Assembly (NCBI GenBank): GCA_963742205.1
Contig: CAVUKZ010000004.1
Location: 186,001 to 250,000 of the forward strand
Origin: WHSW01 sp963742205
Lineage (GTDB): Bacteria > Actinomycetota > Thermoleophilia > Solirubrobacterales > 70-9
Reading direction: 5' to 3'
DNA: 64,000 nucleotides
Shown: in pieces, positions 1-8,637 of the stretch
How the letters are laid out: every line of letters starts with the position of its first letter
Numbering within the stretch: the first letter of the stretch is position 1
Translations under genes and position numbers: made by a program
The notes under the pieces: generated by a model
What the model was told of the DNA's origin: nothing
Databases searched by the model: none
Seen by the model: only the letters and a program-made list of their open reading frames with translations

Positions 1-1148
1 CGGGGCTCCAGTAGATCGTGCAGCGGCGCCCGAAATGCTCCTCGAACCAGCGCTGGCCGACCAGGAGCTGGCGGATCAGCGACTCGCCGCTGGGGAGGTT
101 GCAGTCCGGCTCGACCCAGGAGCCGCCGACGACCTCCCAGCTGCCGGCGGCCACCGCCTCGAGCACGCGCGAGAAGAGCTGCGGGTCGTCCTCCTGGAGC
201 CAGGCGTAGTGCTGCGCCGACGAGGCGGCGTAGCGGTAGCCGGGGTAGCGGTCGATCAGCTCGAGCTGGTTTGCCGCCGTGCGGACGAGCTTGCGGCGGG
301 TCTCGGCCATCGGCCACACCCAGGCCGTGTCGATGTGCGCGTGGCCGACCGCGAACGCCCGGTGGCGCGGATGCGGGCCCTCTCTGGCGAGCAGCTCGGC
401 GAGAATCGCCGCGGCCGGCTCCCACGTCTCGCGCTCGCCCGCCTCCCAGACGTTGCAGAACCGGTTCAGCTCGGCGAGCAGCGTCCCCGCCCAGTCGGCA
501 TCGAGCCCCCGCGCGCCCTCGGCCTCCAGCCGGCGCAGGGTCTCGAGGTCCCAGAGGAGGCGCCAGGCCTCCGGGTCGAGGCGCGCCAGCGCGCATTGGG
601 TGAGCCGCGCCCAGCCGGCCGGGGCGCGGGGCGGACCCTCGCCCTCGCTCCAATTGCGCCCCAGGCGATAGCGGGCGGCCAGTCCCGGATCGACCCCCGG
701 GGCGGGGTCGGGATCGTCGCCGGCCCAGCTGTTGCAGGCCATCTCGACCGCGAGCTCCAGCCGTTCGCCGCCGGTCGCCGCCTCGACCACGGGGGCGACG
801 GTGCGCAGGGCGCGCCAGCCGGAGTACAGGCCCTGGAGCACCTCGCCGTCGCGCCACAGGGTCGCCTCGCTGCCGCTGTCCCAGAGCAGGTCGACGCGGC
901 TGCCCGCCCAGGGCTCGGGCACCGTCGCCTCGATCCGAAACCAATAGGTCGCCCACTCGGGGCCAAACTCCTCGCCCAGCGCCGCCGGGCGATGGGACGA
1001 GCCGCAGCCCGGCCTCCCAGCCCTCGCGCTCCGTGCGCTCGCTGACCGTAAGCGAGTCCGGCTCGACCGCCTCGAGGTGGACAAGCGACCGCAGGCGGCT
1101 CGCCGTCTGCGCCAGCCGGCGCCTGGTCTCGTCAGGATGGCGGGCCAC
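1..1148 (-). CDS. GH38 alpha-mannosidase, N-terminal part, cut by window edge, frameshifted
   Basis: N-terminal ~380 residues of a glycoside hydrolase family 38 alpha-mannosidase, which removes alpha-linked mannose using a zinc site. The zinc/nucleophile region HAHIDTAWVW is read near positions 310-330, and 'WVEPDCNLPSGESL' near 70-120 matches the family. The gene continues beyond position 1. The likely start is GTG at 1148, 12 nt after the GH4 stop, so it is last in the four-gene minus-strand operon. The first ~45 codons (..EREGWEAGLRL) are in one frame and the rest (RPAALGEEFGPEWATYWF..) in the +1 frame; the change lies at about 985-1010. This is a one-base insertion, either a sequencing error or a real inactivation. 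Family assignment is firm; the enzyme's natural substrate is not known. Confidence 0.85.
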   Translation of the reverse strand, partial: MARHPDETRRRLAQTASRLRSLVHLEAVEPDSLTVSERTEREGWEAGLRLVPSPGGAGRGVWPRVGDLLVSDRGDGARALGGQPRRPALGQRQRGDPVARRRGAPGPVLRLARPAHRRPRGRGGDRRRTAGARGRDGLQQLGRRRSRPRPGGRSGTGRPLSPGAQLERGRGSAPRPGRLGAAHPMRAGAPRPGGLAPPLGPRDPAPAGGRGRAGARCRLGGDAARRAEPVLQRLGGGRARDVGAGRGDSRRAARQRGPASAPPGVRGRPRAHRHGLGVADGRDPPQARPHGGKPARADRPLPRLPLRRLVGAALRLAPGGRPAALLARARGGGRRQLGGRRRLLGRAGLQPPQRRVADPPAPGRPALVRGAFRAPLHDLLEP

Positions 1149-1160
1149 CCCGGCGCCGCC

Positions 1161-2498
1161 TCAGGCTGCCTGGGCGAACCGGGGCAGGTAGGGAGCGTTC
1201 GCGGCGAGCATCTCGTCGAGCATCGCCTCGGTCTGCGGTAGGTCGAGCTTCGACTGCGTCATCGGATCGAGCAGGAACGCCTGCAGGAGATCGCGTCGCT
1301 CGCCGCTGAGCGCGGCCTTCACCATCTGCCGCTGGACCGCGACGTAGTGGCGCAGGTGGGCGGCCAGCGCCTCCGGAAGCGGGCCGGAGCGCAGCGGCAT
1401 CACCCCGTGTCCGTTCACCTCGGCCAGCACCTCGACCACGGCGTCGTCGGGGAGGTTCGGGATCGCGCCGCCATTGCGCGTGTTGACCACGTGGACCTCG
1501 CTGCGGTTGGCGACGATGGCCTCCATGATCTCGATCACCTCGATGCCCTCCTCCTCGCTCCCGAACGGGAGGTCTGCGAGCGCGACCGGTCCGGCATCGG
1601 GAGCGGTCCAGGCGGCGGTCAGCTCGGCGAGCTCGTCGTAGCGAGCGCGCTCGTGGTCCATGTCGTGCATCGTGATCCCGTAGCGCATCGCAAGCCCCTG
1701 GGCACGGCCTTCGTAGGCCTCGTCGAGGCGCTGCATCTGGGGAAAGAACTCGGTCCAATGCTCCCAGCAGTACGGCAGCACGCCATAGGTGTCGAGCGCG
1801 AACTTGACGATCGGCTGGGTGGCGCGCTCGCGCGCCAGTTCAAGCCCGTCGCGGCCATCGCGCAGCCGGAGTTCAGTGACGCCCGCGCAGTGATTGATCC
1901 CGCCGACCAGCGGCGGCATCTCGACGAGGTCCGGCTCGACACCGGCTTGGCGCGCGAGCCATTCGACACTGGCCGGATGCGCAGTGCACGAGCACAGCGA
2001 GGTGACCTGGGCGCCGGGGACCGTGAGCATCGCCAGCGCCTCGACCGGCGCCGGGTTGGTGTAGTTGAAGATCCGGGCACCCGGCGCGACCTCGGCGACG
2101 TCGCGGGCCACGCTCTCGAGCACGGGCGCATTGCGGAGTGTCCGGAAGATCCCGCCGGGGCCGACCGAGTCGCTGACGTTCATGAAGATCCCGAAACGGC
2201 CCGGGATCTCGATGTCGTCCGCCCATGCATCCATACCGCCAACCGAGATCGCCGCGATCACGAAGTCGGCTTCGCGCAGCGACTCCCGCTGGTCGAGGGA
2301 GCCGGCGACCCGGAGCGGACTCGACTCGGCGTCGATCAGCTTCTCGGCGAGCTTGACCATCGTGTCGAGTCGGCTCGCGTCGACGTCCATCAGCGTCAGC
2401 TGGGCGTCGCCGAGTTCCTCGGAGTTGATGAACATGCGCAGCAGCGGGGGCACGAAGCTTGCCGCGCCACCGCCAATCATTGTGACCTTGATCGCCAT
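1161..2498 (-). CDS. Glycoside hydrolase family 4 (NAD/Mn-dependent alpha-glycosidase-like)
   Basis: 445-residue GH4 enzyme. This family cleaves glycosides by NAD+-dependent oxidation and elimination with a Mn2+ ion. The N-terminal Rossmann segment MAIKVTMIGGGAASF is followed by 'NYTNPAP' and by 'GGINHC', whose Asn-His is the usual metal-ligand region; the Cys ligand is probably in 'SLCSCTAH'. Length is normal for GH4 (430-480). The ATG at 2498 overlaps the TGA of the upstream SDR gene by one base (TGATG), showing translational coupling. The subfamily (alpha-galactosidase, alpha-galacturonidase or alpha-glucosidase) cannot be told from sequence alone. Partners in the operon are GH38, SDR and a copper amine oxidase. 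Confidence 0.88.
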   Translation of the reverse strand: MAIKVTMIGGGAASFVPPLLRMFINSEELGDAQLTLMDVDASRLDTMVKLAEKLIDAESSPLRVAGSLDQRESLREADFVIAAISVGGMDAWADDIEIPGRFGIFMNVSDSVGPGGIFRTLRNAPVLESVARDVAEVAPGARIFNYTNPAPVEALAMLTVPGAQVTSLCSCTAHPASVEWLARQAGVEPDLVEMPPLVGGINHCAGVTELRLRDGRDGLELARERATQPIVKFALDTYGVLPYCWEHWTEFFPQMQRLDEAYEGRAQGLAMRYGITMHDMDHERARYDELAELTAAWTAPDAGPVALADLPFGSEEEGIEVIEIMEAIVANRSEVHVVNTRNGGAIPNLPDDAVVEVLAEVNGHGVMPLRSGPLPEALAAHLRHYVAVQRQMVKAALSGERRDLLQAFLLDPMTQSKLDLPQTEAMLDEMLAANAPYLPRFAQAA

Positions 2499-3205
2499 CA
2501 GCCCATCGAGTCCTCGTTCATGGGCAGGACATTCATCTCGAGGACTCGCTGTGTTCGCGGGCGCTCGAGCGCGTAGACGACGGTCTCGGCGACCTCGTCG
2601 GCGCTCATGAAGTTGGCCAGGTCGGGGTCGTCCGGCGTGCGGCCGTGTCCCATGGCGAAGTCGGTGGCCATCCCGCCGGGGCAGATCGTCGTGCAGCGCA
2701 CGCCGCGGTTCCAGAGCTCGTGGTCGAGCGACCGCATGAAGCCGACCTGCGCGTGCTTCGCCATCGCGTAGATAGCCTCGCCCTCCGGGGCCCGCTGGCC
2801 CGCGATCGAGGCGACGACCGCCAGCTCGGCGGCCTCGCTGTCGAACAGGCGCGGAAGGGTGGCCCTGACCGTGTTCAGGAGCCCGTTGACGTTCACGTCG
2901 ATGATCTCCTGCGCGAAGTCCGGGTCGAGATCGAGGAACTCGCCGTAGCCACCGACCCCCGCGTTGGCCACCACGATGTCGAGGCCGCCGAAGCGGTCGA
3001 CAGCCTGGCCGACGAGCGACTCGACCTGAAACAGGTCGCGGACGTCGCACGGTGCCGCGACCGCGCCCTCGATGCCGAGGTCGTCGCCGCTGCGCGACGC
3101 CAGGGCCAGTTTCGCGCCGCGCGCGCCCAGCGCCCGTGCGATCGCGGCCCCCAGGCCGCGGCTGGCTCCCGTGATCAGTGCAACGCGCCCGTCGAATTCG
3201 CTCAT
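2498..3205 (-). CDS. Short-chain dehydrogenase/reductase
   Basis: 235-residue classical SDR that oxidises or reduces an alcohol/ketone with NAD(P). It has the cofactor motif TGASRGLGAAIA near residue 13, 'NAG' in VVANAGVGG, a catalytic Ser in VVASIAG and the catalytic pair YAMAK. It starts 4 nt after the copper amine oxidase stop and its own stop overlaps the GH4 start, so it is inside the glycosidase operon. A role in processing a sugar or an aldehyde made by the amine oxidase is an inference from position only. Confidence 0.88.
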   Translation of the reverse strand: MSEFDGRVALITGASRGLGAAIARALGARGAKLALASRSGDDLGIEGAVAAPCDVRDLFQVESLVGQAVDRFGGLDIVVANAGVGGYGEFLDLDPDFAQEIIDVNVNGLLNTVRATLPRLFDSEAAELAVVASIAGQRAPEGEAIYAMAKHAQVGFMRSLDHELWNRGVRCTTICPGGMATDFAMGHGRTPDDPDLANFMSADEVAETVVYALERPRTQRVLEMNVLPMNEDSMG

Positions 3206-3209
3206 GCGA

Positions 3210-5168
3210 TCAGTCGCCTCCTCCGGCTGGTTGGGGTTGGTGGTGGGGGACCGGCGGTGGCACGTCCAGCGCCGGGTTGCGGTCGAAGAAGTTGACCGGC
3301 TTCAGCGCGAAGCCGATCGTCGCCACCGGCATCACGGGCCAGTCCTCGGCTCGGGGAACGTGGTGGTGTCCGAACGTGTACCAGATGACCAGGTCCCGGT
3401 CGACGATCGGTCGGTCGGCGGCGGTCCACTCCGGCAAACCCGCGCCGCCTGGGTGTTGGTTCGGGTACTCGCCCGCGGCGTAACGCTCGGCGGGGTCGTA
3501 CGGAGTCACCCACAGGTGGTTGCCGATGAACCCGGCGCGCTTCCTCACCGCGGCCTCGAGATCGGCGAACGGGCGCGTGTTCTCGCCGGGAACGAGCCGG
3601 TAGCCGACGGGTGCTCCGAGGCGATGGCGGTGGTTCGGGTTGACGATCTCCCACCATCGGGCCGAGGCGGGATCGACGCGCCGGCGCGCCTCACCCTCCG
3701 TCCGCAGCGGCTTGCGCCGGACCTCGAACGCGTTGCCGTGGGGGTTCTCAGGCCCCGGGGGCGTCGACTCGGTCGAGACCTCGATCACCGAGTTGTCGCG
3801 CCCGTCGACGTCGAGGTCAAGGCGGAGGTTGAAGTAGTGCTGGTGGACCATCGCGTTCAGGCCCGGCGCGACAAGGACGCCGTGGCGGGGCTCCTCGCCG
3901 GGCGGCACGGCACCGGTGGAAAGCACCCCGGTGAGCTTGACCTCGTAGACGATCGAGCCGTCCTGCTGCAGATACCAGAAGAAGCCGTAGTCGTAGTTGC
4001 CGATCGCCGAGAACGAGGAGATCACCAGCCTGCGGCCGCGGCGGACCTCTCCCTCGCCCGTTCGCCACTCGATGTGGCGCCACAGCACCCCCGTGTCCTC
4101 CTCGTGGATGCAGATCGCGTTCGGGATCTCAACTGGCTCACCGTCGCCGTTGGCGACCGCCGCGTCGAGGTAACGGATCTCGCCCAGACAGTCGCAGCCG
4201 AGGGTGAGCGGCGAGGCCGCGATCCCGACGCCGTTCTCGCCCGCGTCGAAGGCGTTCTTGAAGAAGTGCGTCGGGCTCGGATCGCCGTAGGGAACGACCA
4301 TCTCCGAGAGCGAAGCGCGGAAGAGGATTGGCCGCCGCCGTCCCTGGTCGTGGTAGGCGACCTGGTTCAGGACCAGACCCTCGCGCGGCGTGAAGCCGAC
4401 GTGGAGCTCCCAGTTCTGCCACCGCAGGACCCGCCCGTCGAGCTCGAAGCTCGGTCCCTCTGGTTGGGTGATCTCGAGCGGGCGGATGTCGTCGCGCAGC
4501 GGTCGCCCATCCGCGGTCGCCGCCTCGACGTCGAAGTTGCCGGACTCCTCCGGGATCGGAACGACCCCGTGGTCGTCGATCCGCAGCACCTCCAGCGTCG
4601 TCAGGTCCACGACCACGATCAGCCCGTCGACCGGGTGCGCCCACTCGCTGTCGCCCGGCCCCGGGCGAAGGAAGGCCAGGCAGCGGGCGAGCCGACGATC
4701 CTGCTCCTCGGGCGCGCCGAAGTTCCCGGCCGGCCAGGCGTCGACCTGGACGGCCTCGAAGTCCGTCACGCCGCGCTTCGCGAGCGCCTCCTGAAAGCCC
4801 GGGTCGCTCTTCACCAGCTCCTCTGCCTCGGCGAGCTCCTCGACCACCGCGAGCGGCTGCACGCCCTCGAGGTGGCGCCACTCCACGACGGTCGCGTCCG
4901 CGACGGCAACGAGCACCTCGTGGGTTGTGGCATCGGCCCGGTCGAGCAGGACAACGTCGGCGAGGCGCTCGAATTCGGGGACGGGATCGCCGCGGTCGAC
5001 CGCCTCCGCGCGCGCCTCGAGCGCCTCCTTCTCGGGCGCCCGCACCTCGAGCGTGATGAACCGGACGCCGCGCGCCAACGCGGCGTGTTCGGGGGCGCCG
5101 AGGATGGCCTCGCGGACGCGAGAGATCTCGGCCGGGGTCAACGGATCGAGCGGGTGGGCGGTCGGCAT
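3210..5168 (-). CDS. Copper-containing primary amine oxidase (TPQ enzyme)
   Basis: 652-residue copper amine oxidase, which converts primary amines plus O2 to aldehydes, NH3 and H2O2. The TPQ-forming Tyr is the first Y of NYDYGF at about residue 390. The catalytic base is in NAFDAGENG, and the copper His ligands are in MVHQHYFN and, further on, GHHHVPRAEDWP. Length is normal (640-700). I start at ATG 5168 (MPTAHPLDPLTPAEI), because the 20 residues upstream from a TTG look unlike the family. No signal peptide is seen, so it is probably cytoplasmic. It heads the SDR-GH4-GH38 operon, an unusual setting for this enzyme, and is divergent from the DeoR gene. Confidence 0.92.
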   Translation of the reverse strand: MPTAHPLDPLTPAEISRVREAILGAPEHAALARGVRFITLEVRAPEKEALEARAEAVDRGDPVPEFERLADVVLLDRADATTHEVLVAVADATVVEWRHLEGVQPLAVVEELAEAEELVKSDPGFQEALAKRGVTDFEAVQVDAWPAGNFGAPEEQDRRLARCLAFLRPGPGDSEWAHPVDGLIVVVDLTTLEVLRIDDHGVVPIPEESGNFDVEAATADGRPLRDDIRPLEITQPEGPSFELDGRVLRWQNWELHVGFTPREGLVLNQVAYHDQGRRRPILFRASLSEMVVPYGDPSPTHFFKNAFDAGENGVGIAASPLTLGCDCLGEIRYLDAAVANGDGEPVEIPNAICIHEEDTGVLWRHIEWRTGEGEVRRGRRLVISSFSAIGNYDYGFFWYLQQDGSIVYEVKLTGVLSTGAVPPGEEPRHGVLVAPGLNAMVHQHYFNLRLDLDVDGRDNSVIEVSTESTPPGPENPHGNAFEVRRKPLRTEGEARRRVDPASARWWEIVNPNHRHRLGAPVGYRLVPGENTRPFADLEAAVRKRAGFIGNHLWVTPYDPAERYAAGEYPNQHPGGAGLPEWTAADRPIVDRDLVIWYTFGHHHVPRAEDWPVMPVATIGFALKPVNFFDRNPALDVPPPVPHHQPQPAGGGD

Positions 5169-5228
5169 TGGGGCGGAGGGCGGGACGTGGCGTGATGCGT
5201 GTCTATGTCGCTTTTCGCGGCCATTCAA

Positions 5229-5293
5229 TCACGAACGTGAACCTCCGCTCCTGAATCGGGTTGGACAAATGCTCTGTCGTGCGCGATCCAACC
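5229..5293. promoter_or_regulatory. Operator-like inverted repeats between amine oxidase operon and deoR-type gene
   Basis: The 161-nt divergent gap holds two inverted repeats. TCACG-AA-CGTGA lies at 5229-5240. GGTTGGA (5259-5265) pairs with TCCAACC (5287-5293) across 21 nt. They are candidate binding sites for the DeoR-family repressor encoded next door, able to control both directions. The repeats are seen directly; their function is inferred. Confidence 0.5.
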
Positions 5294-5329
5294 TGCAAAC
5301 GGTCGTGATCTGTCGGCTATCTTCCGCCC

Positions 5330-6151
5330 ATGCGCCAGGCAGACCGGCTCGCGACGGTGCTCGACGAGCTCTCAGCCGACGGGAGCGTCAGCGTCTCCGA
5401 GCTCTCGGATCGGTTCGGGGTGTCGGTCGCGACGGTCCGCCGCGACCTGCAGCTACTCGAGGAGCAACGGCTGGTCGCCCGCGTCCACGGCGGCGCGGTC
5501 GCTCGGGGCGTCCTCTACGAGCTGCCGCTTCGCTACAAGGTCGCGCGCAACCAGGAGGAGAAGCGACGCATCGCCGGCGCGGCGGCCGAGTTGGTCACCG
5601 ACGGCGAGACGGTGGGGCTCACCGGCGGAACGACCTCGACGGGCGTCGCCCGGGCGCTGAGCGAGAACCCGGGGCTCACCGTGGTCACCAACGCGCTCAA
5701 TATCGCCTCCGAGCTGGCCGTGCGCTCGAATCTGAAGCTCGTGGTGCCCGGCGGTGTCGCGCGCGCGGCCTCCTACGAGCTCGTCGGCCCGATCGCTGAG
5801 ACGGCGCTCGCCGGCCTCAACCTGGACCTGGTCTTCGTCGGCGTCGACGGGATCTCGCTCGCGGCCGGGTGCACGACCCACGAGGAGGTCGAGGCGTACA
5901 CCAACCGGGCGCTGATCAAGCGCGCGCGCCGGGCGATCGTGGTGGCCGACGGCTCGAAGCTCGGCCGGGCGGCCTTCGCGCGGATCTGCGAGATCGACGA
6001 GATCGACGAGCTGATCACCGACGCCGATGCGCCGGCGCGCGGAGCTGGACGCGCTCCGCGAAGCGGGGTTGGCGGTGCGCACGGTCTGAAAATCGGCCCG
6101 GTCTGCGCGGTTTTGATCGTTTTCGCGCATTCGGTGCATGATCGCGTGTAG
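5330..6151 (+). CDS. DeoR-family transcriptional regulator (C-terminus frameshifted)
   Basis: DeoR-type sugar-responsive regulator. Residues 1-55 hold the winged helix (RLATVLDELSADGSVSVSEL, then VSVATVRRDLQLLEEQ). The rest is the sugar-phosphate-binding isomerase-like fold with TGGTTST, VFVGVDGIS and the ending ITDADAP. After about position 6040 the frame runs into GAGRAPRSGVGG.., whereas the +1 frame reads AELDALREAGLAVRTV and stops at 6087-6089, the normal family ending. Removing one C in GCGCGC restores it, so the natural gene is probably 5330-6089. It likely controls both the transporter operon downstream and the divergent glycosidase operon. Confidence 0.9.
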   Translation: MRQADRLATVLDELSADGSVSVSELSDRFGVSVATVRRDLQLLEEQRLVARVHGGAVARGVLYELPLRYKVARNQEEKRRIAGAAAELVTDGETVGLTGGTTSTGVARALSENPGLTVVTNALNIASELAVRSNLKLVVPGGVARAASYELVGPIAETALAGLNLDLVFVGVDGISLAAGCTTHEEVEAYTNRALIKRARRAIVVADGSKLGRAAFARICEIDEIDELITDADAPARGAGRAPRSGVGGAHGLKIGPVCAVLIVFAHSVHDRV

Positions 6152-6163
6152 GATGCGCGCCAG

Positions 6164-6331
6164 ATGCTCACGATCGAGCGTGAGATCGCCAGCCAGCCGG
6201 AGGTCTGGCGGCGTTCGGCGGAACTCGCCGAGGCCCAACGGGCCCCGCTGCCCGCGGCCGGCGAGCGCATCGCCCTCCCCCTCGACCCAAACTTCCCCCG
6301 GCACCTGACCCGTTCGGTGGTGCTCAATTGA
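6164..6331 (+). pseudogene. SIS-domain sugar isomerase remnant with large internal deletion
   Basis: A 55-codon reading frame from ATG 6164 to TGA 6331. Its first ~37 residues (MLTIEREIASQPEVWRRSAE.. LPAAGERI) match the start of GlmS/AgaS-like SIS isomerases. Its last ~18 residues (LDPNFPRHLTRSVVLN) match the end of the same family. The roughly 300 residues between, holding both SIS folds, are missing, so the frame joins the two ends directly. It sits exactly where such a gene is expected, between the DeoR regulator and the sugar-binding protein. The product could not be an isomerase. The interpretation rests on recognising both family ends. Confidence 0.6.
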
Positions 6332-6368
6332 CCGCCCCACCGACCCTCGATCGCGCAAGGAGGAAGCG

Positions 6369-7676
6369 ATGACAATCAGCAAGCTGCGGACGGCCCTAGC
6401 GGCTTTCGCCGGAGTCGCCGTCCTAGGACTGGCGGCTTGCGGGGGCGACGACTCGTCCTCGAGCGGATTCTCGGACTCCGACCCCTCGGAGCTCGAGGGC
6501 ACCGAGATCAAGGTCTTGATGCCCTACAAGGTTCCCGAGGAGATGCTGACCCGGTTCACCGACGAGACCGGCATCGACGTCCAGTACAACACCGGCGCCT
6601 GGGACGGGATCGCATCGAAGCTGGTCGTCGCGAACCAGGCCGGCACCTACATCGCCGACGTGACCGAGTTCGACTGGTCGTTCACCGGCCAGTTCGGCGG
6701 CAACGGCTGGGTCGAGCCGCTGCAGGACGTCCTCGACCCGAAGCTGCTCGACGACCTCGGTAACACGAAGGCGTCGTTCACCAGCGACGGCAACCTCTAC
6801 GCGGCCTGCTACAGCAACGACTTCAGGATCTCGCTGTTCAACTCGGCGCTCTTCAAGCAGGCGGGTCTCGACGGCTTCCCGGAGACGTTCGACGACCTCG
6901 ACCAGGCGCTCGACACCCTGAAGGCAAAGGGCGTCGCCGACTCGCCGATGACGATGCCGATGTCCGCGACCGAGGGCAGCGTCACCCCCTGGTACCTGCT
7001 CACCCTCGCGATGGGCGGCCAGCTGTTCGACGAGAACAACCAGCCGGTGTTCAACGAGCCGAACTCGGCCGGGGTGAAGGCCCTGCAATGGCAGGTCGAT
7101 GCGCTCAACAACGGCTGGGTGTCGCCCGGTTCGGTGACCCTCGACGATGGCCCGTCGTTCGAGCGGTTCACGAGCGGCGCGGCCGCGGTCAACATCGCGG
7201 GGTCGCCCGGCAACCTGCCGGAGGCCAACGACCCGAAGGCGTCGAGCATCGCCGGCGACGCCGAGGCGGGGCTGGTTCCGGGTGAGACCGGGCCGGGCGG
7301 CTCCTTCGGCCTCCAGGAGGGGTTCGCGATCCCGACGACGGCTGAGAACAAGGACGGCGCCAAGGTGTTCATCGACTGGATGCTGAAGCCCGAGAACCAG
7401 GTCGAGCTCTACACGGGTGCGGGCTTCCTCCCGTGCGGCAAGGCCGCCCTGGACGACCTTGCCCAGAGCGGTGACCTTCAAGGCGGCGATGTGGTCACCG
7501 AGGAGGTCAATCATCTCCAGCCGCTGTTCCCGGGAGGCGCGCCGAAGTGGTACTCGCAGTTCAGCACCGAGGCCCAGGGCCTGCTGAACGCGGCCTGGAA
7601 GGGCGACGTGCCCGTTCAGGACGCGCTCGACCAGCTGGCCGACAAGGCCACCGAGCTGGCCCAGTCGGAGGGCTGA
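6369..7676 (+). CDS. Sugar ABC transporter substrate-binding lipoprotein
   Basis: 435-residue family 1 (MalE/UgpB-like) extracellular solute-binding protein. The signal peptide ends in lipobox LAAC (Cys ~25), so it is membrane-anchored outside the cell. A Ser/Asp linker is followed by 'EIKVLMPYKVPEEMLTRFTD', the usual first strand. A strong ribosome site (AAGGAGGAAG) precedes ATG 6369. It is first in the SBP-permease-permease-ATPase operon and is probably controlled by the upstream DeoR protein. The sugar is unknown; nearby GH38/GH4 genes suggest glycoside products. Confidence 0.93.
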   Translation: MTISKLRTALAAFAGVAVLGLAACGGDDSSSSGFSDSDPSELEGTEIKVLMPYKVPEEMLTRFTDETGIDVQYNTGAWDGIASKLVVANQAGTYIADVTEFDWSFTGQFGGNGWVEPLQDVLDPKLLDDLGNTKASFTSDGNLYAACYSNDFRISLFNSALFKQAGLDGFPETFDDLDQALDTLKAKGVADSPMTMPMSATEGSVTPWYLLTLAMGGQLFDENNQPVFNEPNSAGVKALQWQVDALNNGWVSPGSVTLDDGPSFERFTSGAAAVNIAGSPGNLPEANDPKASSIAGDAEAGLVPGETGPGGSFGLQEGFAIPTTAENKDGAKVFIDWMLKPENQVELYTGAGFLPCGKAALDDLAQSGDLQGGDVVTEEVNHLQPLFPGGAPKWYSQFSTEAQGLLNAAWKGDVPVQDALDQLADKATELAQSEG

Positions 7677-7698
7677 GGAAGGACGAGGCCGGCCCCAG

Positions 7699-8637
7699 GT
7701 GACGGAGGAGCACAAACCCGGCACCTGGGGTCGCGTCCGCCGCGCGCTCGGTTTCGGGCTCACCGGCGCCGCGTCCGAGAACGCCTGGTTGGGGCGGTGG
7801 CTGGTGCTGCCCGCCTTGGCTTTTACCGGCGTTCTGGTGCTCTATCCGCTCATCGTCGGCTTCAGTACCAGCGTGCACGAACAGACCGCCACGCTCGGTA
7901 CTCCAAGTCCGTTCGTCGGGCTCGATAACTACCGCGAGGTCCTCCAGCAGCCGTCCGTCGGCGACTCGACGGTGCAGACGATCTGGTACGTGCTCACCGC
8001 GCTGGTGCTGGAGATCGGGTTCGGGCTCGCGATCGCGGTGCTGCTCCACCGGACGTTCCGCGGGCGCGGTCTCGTGCTCGCGATTCTCATCCTCCCGTGG
8101 GCGCTGCCCTCGGTGGTCAGCGGCGTGCTGTGGCGGCGGATCTTCGACCCGGACACCGGCCTGCTCAACAGCTTCCTGGTCCAGACCGGAATCATCGACC
8201 AGCCGCACGTCTGGCTCGCCGATCAGGGCTGGGCGACCCTGTTTGTCACCCTCGTCCACGTCTGGGGCGTGCTGCCGCTGGTGACCCTGGTCTTCATCGC
8301 CGGGCTACAGGCGATCCCGGACGAGGTCTACAGTGCCTCGGCGGTGGACGGAGCGTCTCCGTGGCGGCAGTTCCGCCACATCACCTTCCCGCTGCTGCGC
8401 CCGTCACTGGTCGTCGCGCTCGTCGTCGGCACGGTCAGCGCGATCAACATCTTCGACGAGATCTACGTCCTCAACGGGACCGCGCTCAACACGCGCTCGA
8501 TCGTGATGGAGGTCTACACCACGACCTTCACCAACGGCGAGTTCGCCGAGGGGATCGCGCTCGCCTTCATGGTCACCGCCGGGACCGCGATCCTGGCCGC
8601 GTTCTACGCGCTCGTCCTGCGCCGGAGGACGGTGTGA
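7699..8637 (+). CDS. Sugar ABC transporter permease (MalF-like)
   Basis: 312-residue inner-membrane permease starting at GTG 7699. It has about six hydrophobic helices (e.g. WLVLPALAFTGVLVLYPLIV) and the EAA loop YSASAVDGASPWRQFRHITFPLLRP cut around residues 210-235, which contacts the ATPase. It pairs with the next gene to form the channel. Its stop overlaps the next start (GTGTGAAG). Confidence 0.93.
   Translation: MTEEHKPGTWGRVRRALGFGLTGAASENAWLGRWLVLPALAFTGVLVLYPLIVGFSTSVHEQTATLGTPSPFVGLDNYREVLQQPSVGDSTVQTIWYVLTALVLEIGFGLAIAVLLHRTFRGRGLVLAILILPWALPSVVSGVLWRRIFDPDTGLLNSFLVQTGIIDQPHVWLADQGWATLFVTLVHVWGVLPLVTLVFIAGLQAIPDEVYSASAVDGASPWRQFRHITFPLLRPSLVVALVVGTVSAINIFDEIYVLNGTALNTRSIVMEVYTTTFTNGEFAEGIALAFMVTAGTAILAAFYALVLRRRTV

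Noticed and set aside
3072..5195. 707-codon open frame antisense to the copper amine oxidase
   Set aside because: It is a by-product of GC-rich codon use; the product is Arg/Val/Asp repetitive with no domain, while the opposite strand encodes a clear enzyme.
6092..6163. Promoter before the SIS remnant
   Set aside because: AT-rich patches exist (TTTTGATCGTTTTCG) but no -35/-10 pair with sensible spacing could be placed.
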